This document shows, piece after piece, positions 37,931 to 39,768 of a stretch of 39,768 nucleotides of DNA (position 1 is the first letter of the stretch; each line of letters starts with the position of its first letter). The DNA is taken from positions 1 to 39,768 of IMG/VR virus record IMGVR_UViG_3300043673_000039, one strand, 5' to 3'. Both the position numbers and the translations under genes were made by a program. The notes below the pieces were generated by a model, which was given only the letters and a program-made list of their open reading frames with translations, was not told the DNA's origin and made no database searches. This DNA is from a virus.

Positions 37931-38278
37931 GTGAATCGTCGCGGCTTCATGTCGCTGCTCGGAATGACGGCTGCAGGTATGGCGCTCAATCGCGCGATTC
38001 CGCTCGGCCGCGTCTGGTCGTTTCCAAAAGAGATTGTCATTGCGAAGCCTTCACTGAATTCTTGGTCCGTTGACTTCGAATGGGATGATTACGAAGCGGC
38101 CGTGAAAGCAGAACGCTCTCTGGAAAAAATTGGCGTCTTGTACTTACAACCGGCTGCGCGGCAGTTACTTGCAGAAATCCGGACAATCTATTCCGCCGCC
38201 CCGCCCGGAGCTCCACCAGTTGCCCAGTTAAAGTCTCCCTTCGATCCCGGCTTTCGTCCCGCTCTCGGCATGCCATAA
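37931..38278 (+). CDS. Tat-signal protein containing a coat-protein segment
   Basis: 115 residues, GTG start at 37931, on the plus strand between two late minus-strand genes. The N-terminus MNRRGFMSLLGMTAAGMALN is a twin-arginine export signal (RRGFM plus hydrophobic stretch). Residues 48-84 read VDFEWDDYEAAVKAERSLEK and continue through YLQPAARQLLAEI; 24 of 37 positions equal the phage's own coat protein, with WDDYEAAVKAERS identical. In that run five codons differ at a synonymous third base and Ser uses another codon family. The final ~25 residues are antisense to the gp4-like gene and may be read-through. GGGAGG lies rather far upstream. Role unknown. Confidence 0.68.
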   Translation: MNRRGFMSLLGMTAAGMALNRAIPLGRVWSFPKEIVIAKPSLNSWSVDFEWDDYEAAVKAERSLEKIGVLYLQPAARQLLAEIRTIYSAAPPGAPPVAQLKSPFDPGFRPALGMP

Positions 38279-38997
38279 TCCTGCGTCGACATGCGCGGGC
38301 TCTTCGCGTTGTTCCCAAACACGGCCGTTCTCGCCGCCAGAGCCGACGCAATCAGCACCGGGTGCGCTTCCTTGGCCGCACCCGGCAGAAGCGATTCCGC
38401 GAGCGTGAGCATGAGCGCCGCGCGGTAGGCTTGCGGCAGCGTTCCCGGTCCGCCTGGCCCGCCGATCGGATCGTTGATCGACTGGAAGCTTTGAATGGTT
38501 TGCCAGAACTGCAGCCGCACCTGAGACGCGGCGTTCGGCACCGGCCAGAAATTGAGCGTCCCGGTTGGCACTCCGTTTTCGTAGTAAACATCGGTCGGGA
38601 TGCTGGTTTGAATCTGTTTCGTCTGTTGCGCCGCCCACCAGTCGTGATCGCGGACCCTCATCGGCTGATCGACGAGCGTCCCGGATGTATTCAGGAGTAG
38701 CGCCGCCGATTCGAGGCGCACCGGTGCCGACAGCGTGCCCGTCGAGAAGTTGGCGGCGGGTACGAGGCCCGCGGGTCCTATGGTATGCGGCTGCAGTCCT
38801 GCGACCAGCGTGTAAATGAGGTACTGGTAGCCGTAGACGTAGCGCTCTGACGCCTGCCACACGTCAACGAGATAGTTGAACTTCCGGAAGGCCCATTGCG
38901 CGGTGTCGCCGTCCGGCGTGTCGCCCGGCGCGAGGATGCCGCACTCGATGAGCGCGTCAACGATGACGTCGAGACACTGGTAGGAGATCGGGGCCAT
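38188..38997 (-). CDS. P22 gp4-like tail accessory / head-completion protein
   Basis: 269 residues. SYQCLDVIVDALIECGILAP, then AQWAFRKFNYLVDVWQASER and LIYTLVAGLQPHTIGPAG match the gp4 pattern '..d.i..al...gi........a.....~LN~mv~~W~~~~~~~~~......l..g...ytiG'. Later FWPVPNAASQVRLQFWQTIQ and an ALMLTLAESLLPG helix agree. In P22, gp4 binds the portal as the first neck ring and also has a muralytic activity; the latter is not visible here. Its C-terminus overlaps the plus-strand Tat gene in convergent fashion by 91 bases. Confidence 0.82.
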   Translation of the reverse strand: MAPISYQCLDVIVDALIECGILAPGDTPDGDTAQWAFRKFNYLVDVWQASERYVYGYQYLIYTLVAGLQPHTIGPAGLVPAANFSTGTLSAPVRLESAALLLNTSGTLVDQPMRVRDHDWWAAQQTKQIQTSIPTDVYYENGVPTGTLNFWPVPNAASQVRLQFWQTIQSFQSINDPIGGPGGPGTLPQAYRAALMLTLAESLLPGAAKEAHPVLIASALAARTAVFGNNAKSPRMSTQDYGMPRAGRKPGSKGDFNWATGGAPGGAAE

Positions 38998-39000
38998 CGA

Positions 39001-39339
39001 CTAGTCGTCGTTCTCGATGTCGGCCAATTCCTGCGCGATCAGGGCTTCTTCGCGCGGCTCGGCTTCCTGCTTCATGGGCGCGACCATCCCGCTCTTCGCC
39101 AGGTGATATTCGCGATCGGGCGCGGGCTCGCGTTTGAAGCCGTGCTTTTTGATCGCGACCTGCTCTTCTTTCGCCGAGGCAACGGTCAGGACTTTCCCGG
39201 TGTCATGGTGGTAGAGCATCTTCGGAAATTCGTTCTTCGGATCGTGCGGGTTATAGGGTTTGCGCGGCGGATTGTTGATGTCGATGACGCTGTTACCGGC
39301 GGCGTAATCGACGGCGAAACTGTTGGTTACTGGCGGCAT
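39001..39339 (-). CDS. Hypothetical late protein, start uncertain
   Basis: 112 residues from the ATG at 39339 (MPPVTNSFAVDYAAGNSVID), chosen for the AAGGAG with eight-base spacing just upstream. In-frame starts at 39501 (ATG) and 39522 (TTG) would add 54-61 residues. Contains NNPPRKPYNPHDPKNEFPKM, then YHHDTGKVLTVASAKEEQVA, similar to small phage proteins with an 'fPkmlYh~~g....V.~~~e~~~l~~~Gf' pattern often beside gp4. Acidic C-terminal end. It stops three bases before the gp4-like start. Function unknown. Confidence 0.7.
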   Translation of the reverse strand: MPPVTNSFAVDYAAGNSVIDINNPPRKPYNPHDPKNEFPKMLYHHDTGKVLTVASAKEEQVAIKKHGFKREPAPDREYHLAKSGMVAPMKQEAEPREEALIAQELADIENDD

Positions 39340-39536
39340 AAATGGTTCTCCTTCTGCTGTTGCAGAGTTGAAACTGCGCTCCTCGATGTGAGAAGCAAGA
39401 AGCCGCTCCCGATCCGCGGTTTCGCGGGGCACGCCTTCAAGGTCGAAGGCGAGCGGAAAGCGATCGCGCGATTTGGGATGATTGGCTTCGTGAATCGGCA
39501 TGTTAAAGTTCGGGCGGCCCAAGGAGGGCTACCCGA

Positions 39537-39768
39537 ATGAAACGAGTCGTTCTATTACTGTCGATTGTGCTGGTGTCGGCTCAAGGTTGGGCGCAAGGAG
39601 CGCGGTCCATTCTCACCGGCTGGTGTACTACAAATAATCCCAACAGTTCCACCGGCCAAACTGCTGGGTTCTTTGTGGGGCTCGGCGTAGTGTCTGGCTC
39701 CCAGCAATGCCTTGCGCAGCAACCGCCTTTCGCGCCGGAACTTGGAGCTTCGTTGCCTACGGGCGGAT
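39537..39768 (+). CDS. Secreted-type protein, truncated by the window end
   Basis: First 77 residues only. AAGGAGG stands nine bases before the ATG at 39537. The Sec signal (MKRVVLLLSIVLVSAQGWAQ) is followed by a Cys-containing segment: ILTGWCTTNNPNSSTGQTAG, FFVGLGVVSGSQQCLAQQPP. The two Cys, after export, may form a disulphide. Divergent from the late operon. Could be an exported accessory or appendage protein like those at 24951-29363; no similarity seen beyond the leader. Confidence 0.65.
   Translation, partial: MKRVVLLLSIVLVSAQGWAQGARSILTGWCTTNNPNSSTGQTAGFFVGLGVVSGSQQCLAQQPPFAPELGASLPTGG

Noticed and set aside
1-39768. CRISPR array, rRNA, integrase-type att sites, CI-like repressor
   Set aside because: No regularly spaced direct repeats of CRISPR type, no rRNA-like stretch, no tyrosine integrase and no direct-repeat attachment pair was found; no protein has a recognisable CI/Cro pattern, so temperate lifestyle cannot be claimed.

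Overview
The window is almost entirely a tailed double-stranded DNA bacteriophage genome with a P22-like (podovirus) virion programme in GC-rich DNA. Recognisable parts are small and large terminase subunits, a P22 gp1-like portal, a scaffolding protein, a P22 coat-like major capsid protein cut by the left edge, gp4-like and gp10-like neck proteins, a gp14-like GNAT-fold protein, three ejection-type proteins, tail appendage proteins and a holin. Read on the minus strand, the order follows P22 (3-2-1-8-5 ... 4-10-14-7-20-16-appendage), but it is split between coat (left edge) and gp4 (right edge). That is what a circularly permuted genome opened near the coat gene would look like. The two window ends do not join into sensible reading frames, so at least the C-terminal half of the coat gene lies outside the window. 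There is no rRNA, tRNA, CRISPR array or obvious host housekeeping gene. The host cannot be read off directly; Sec and Tat leaders on phage proteins and the base composition suggest an uncultured Gram-negative, possibly Acidobacteriota-like, bacterium (inference).

Layout. 1-8.6 kb (minus): head and packaging block, terminase to coat. 8.7-11.6 kb (minus): accessory block with a small serine recombinase, zinc-ribbon proteins and a polytopic GT-C-like membrane protein. 11.7-14.8 kb (plus): an early operon from a sigma70-like promoter at 11711, with a RecA/Sak4-like ATPase and small cysteine-rich proteins. 14.8-21.6 kb (minus): a second early operon, convergent with the first. It encodes small proteins, a winged-helix protein carrying a DnaA domain I, a HerA/FtsK-like ATPase, then twelve tiny genes linked by start/stop overlaps. 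21.6-22.2 kb: the main control region, with a promoter, four dyad-symmetric repeats (operator or origin) and the terminator of the late operon. 22.2-39.3 kb (minus): the late operon of neck, fibre, ejection, appendage and lysis genes. A few small plus-strand genes interrupt it.

How the parts fit: TerS/TerL package DNA through the portal into a scaffold-assembled coat shell. gp4-like and gp10-like proteins close the neck. The gp14/gp7/gp20/gp16-like proteins are ejected with the DNA, and the appendage proteins bind the host. A 3TM holin, small membrane proteins and a DUF5675 protein likely end the cycle. The DnaA-domain protein and the two ATPases are the likely replication and recombination core. 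Most striking is a plus-strand ORF at 37931-38278. It joins a twin-arginine signal to a segment of this phage's own coat protein; 13 residues in a row are identical to the coat gene, while the codons differ only synonymously.
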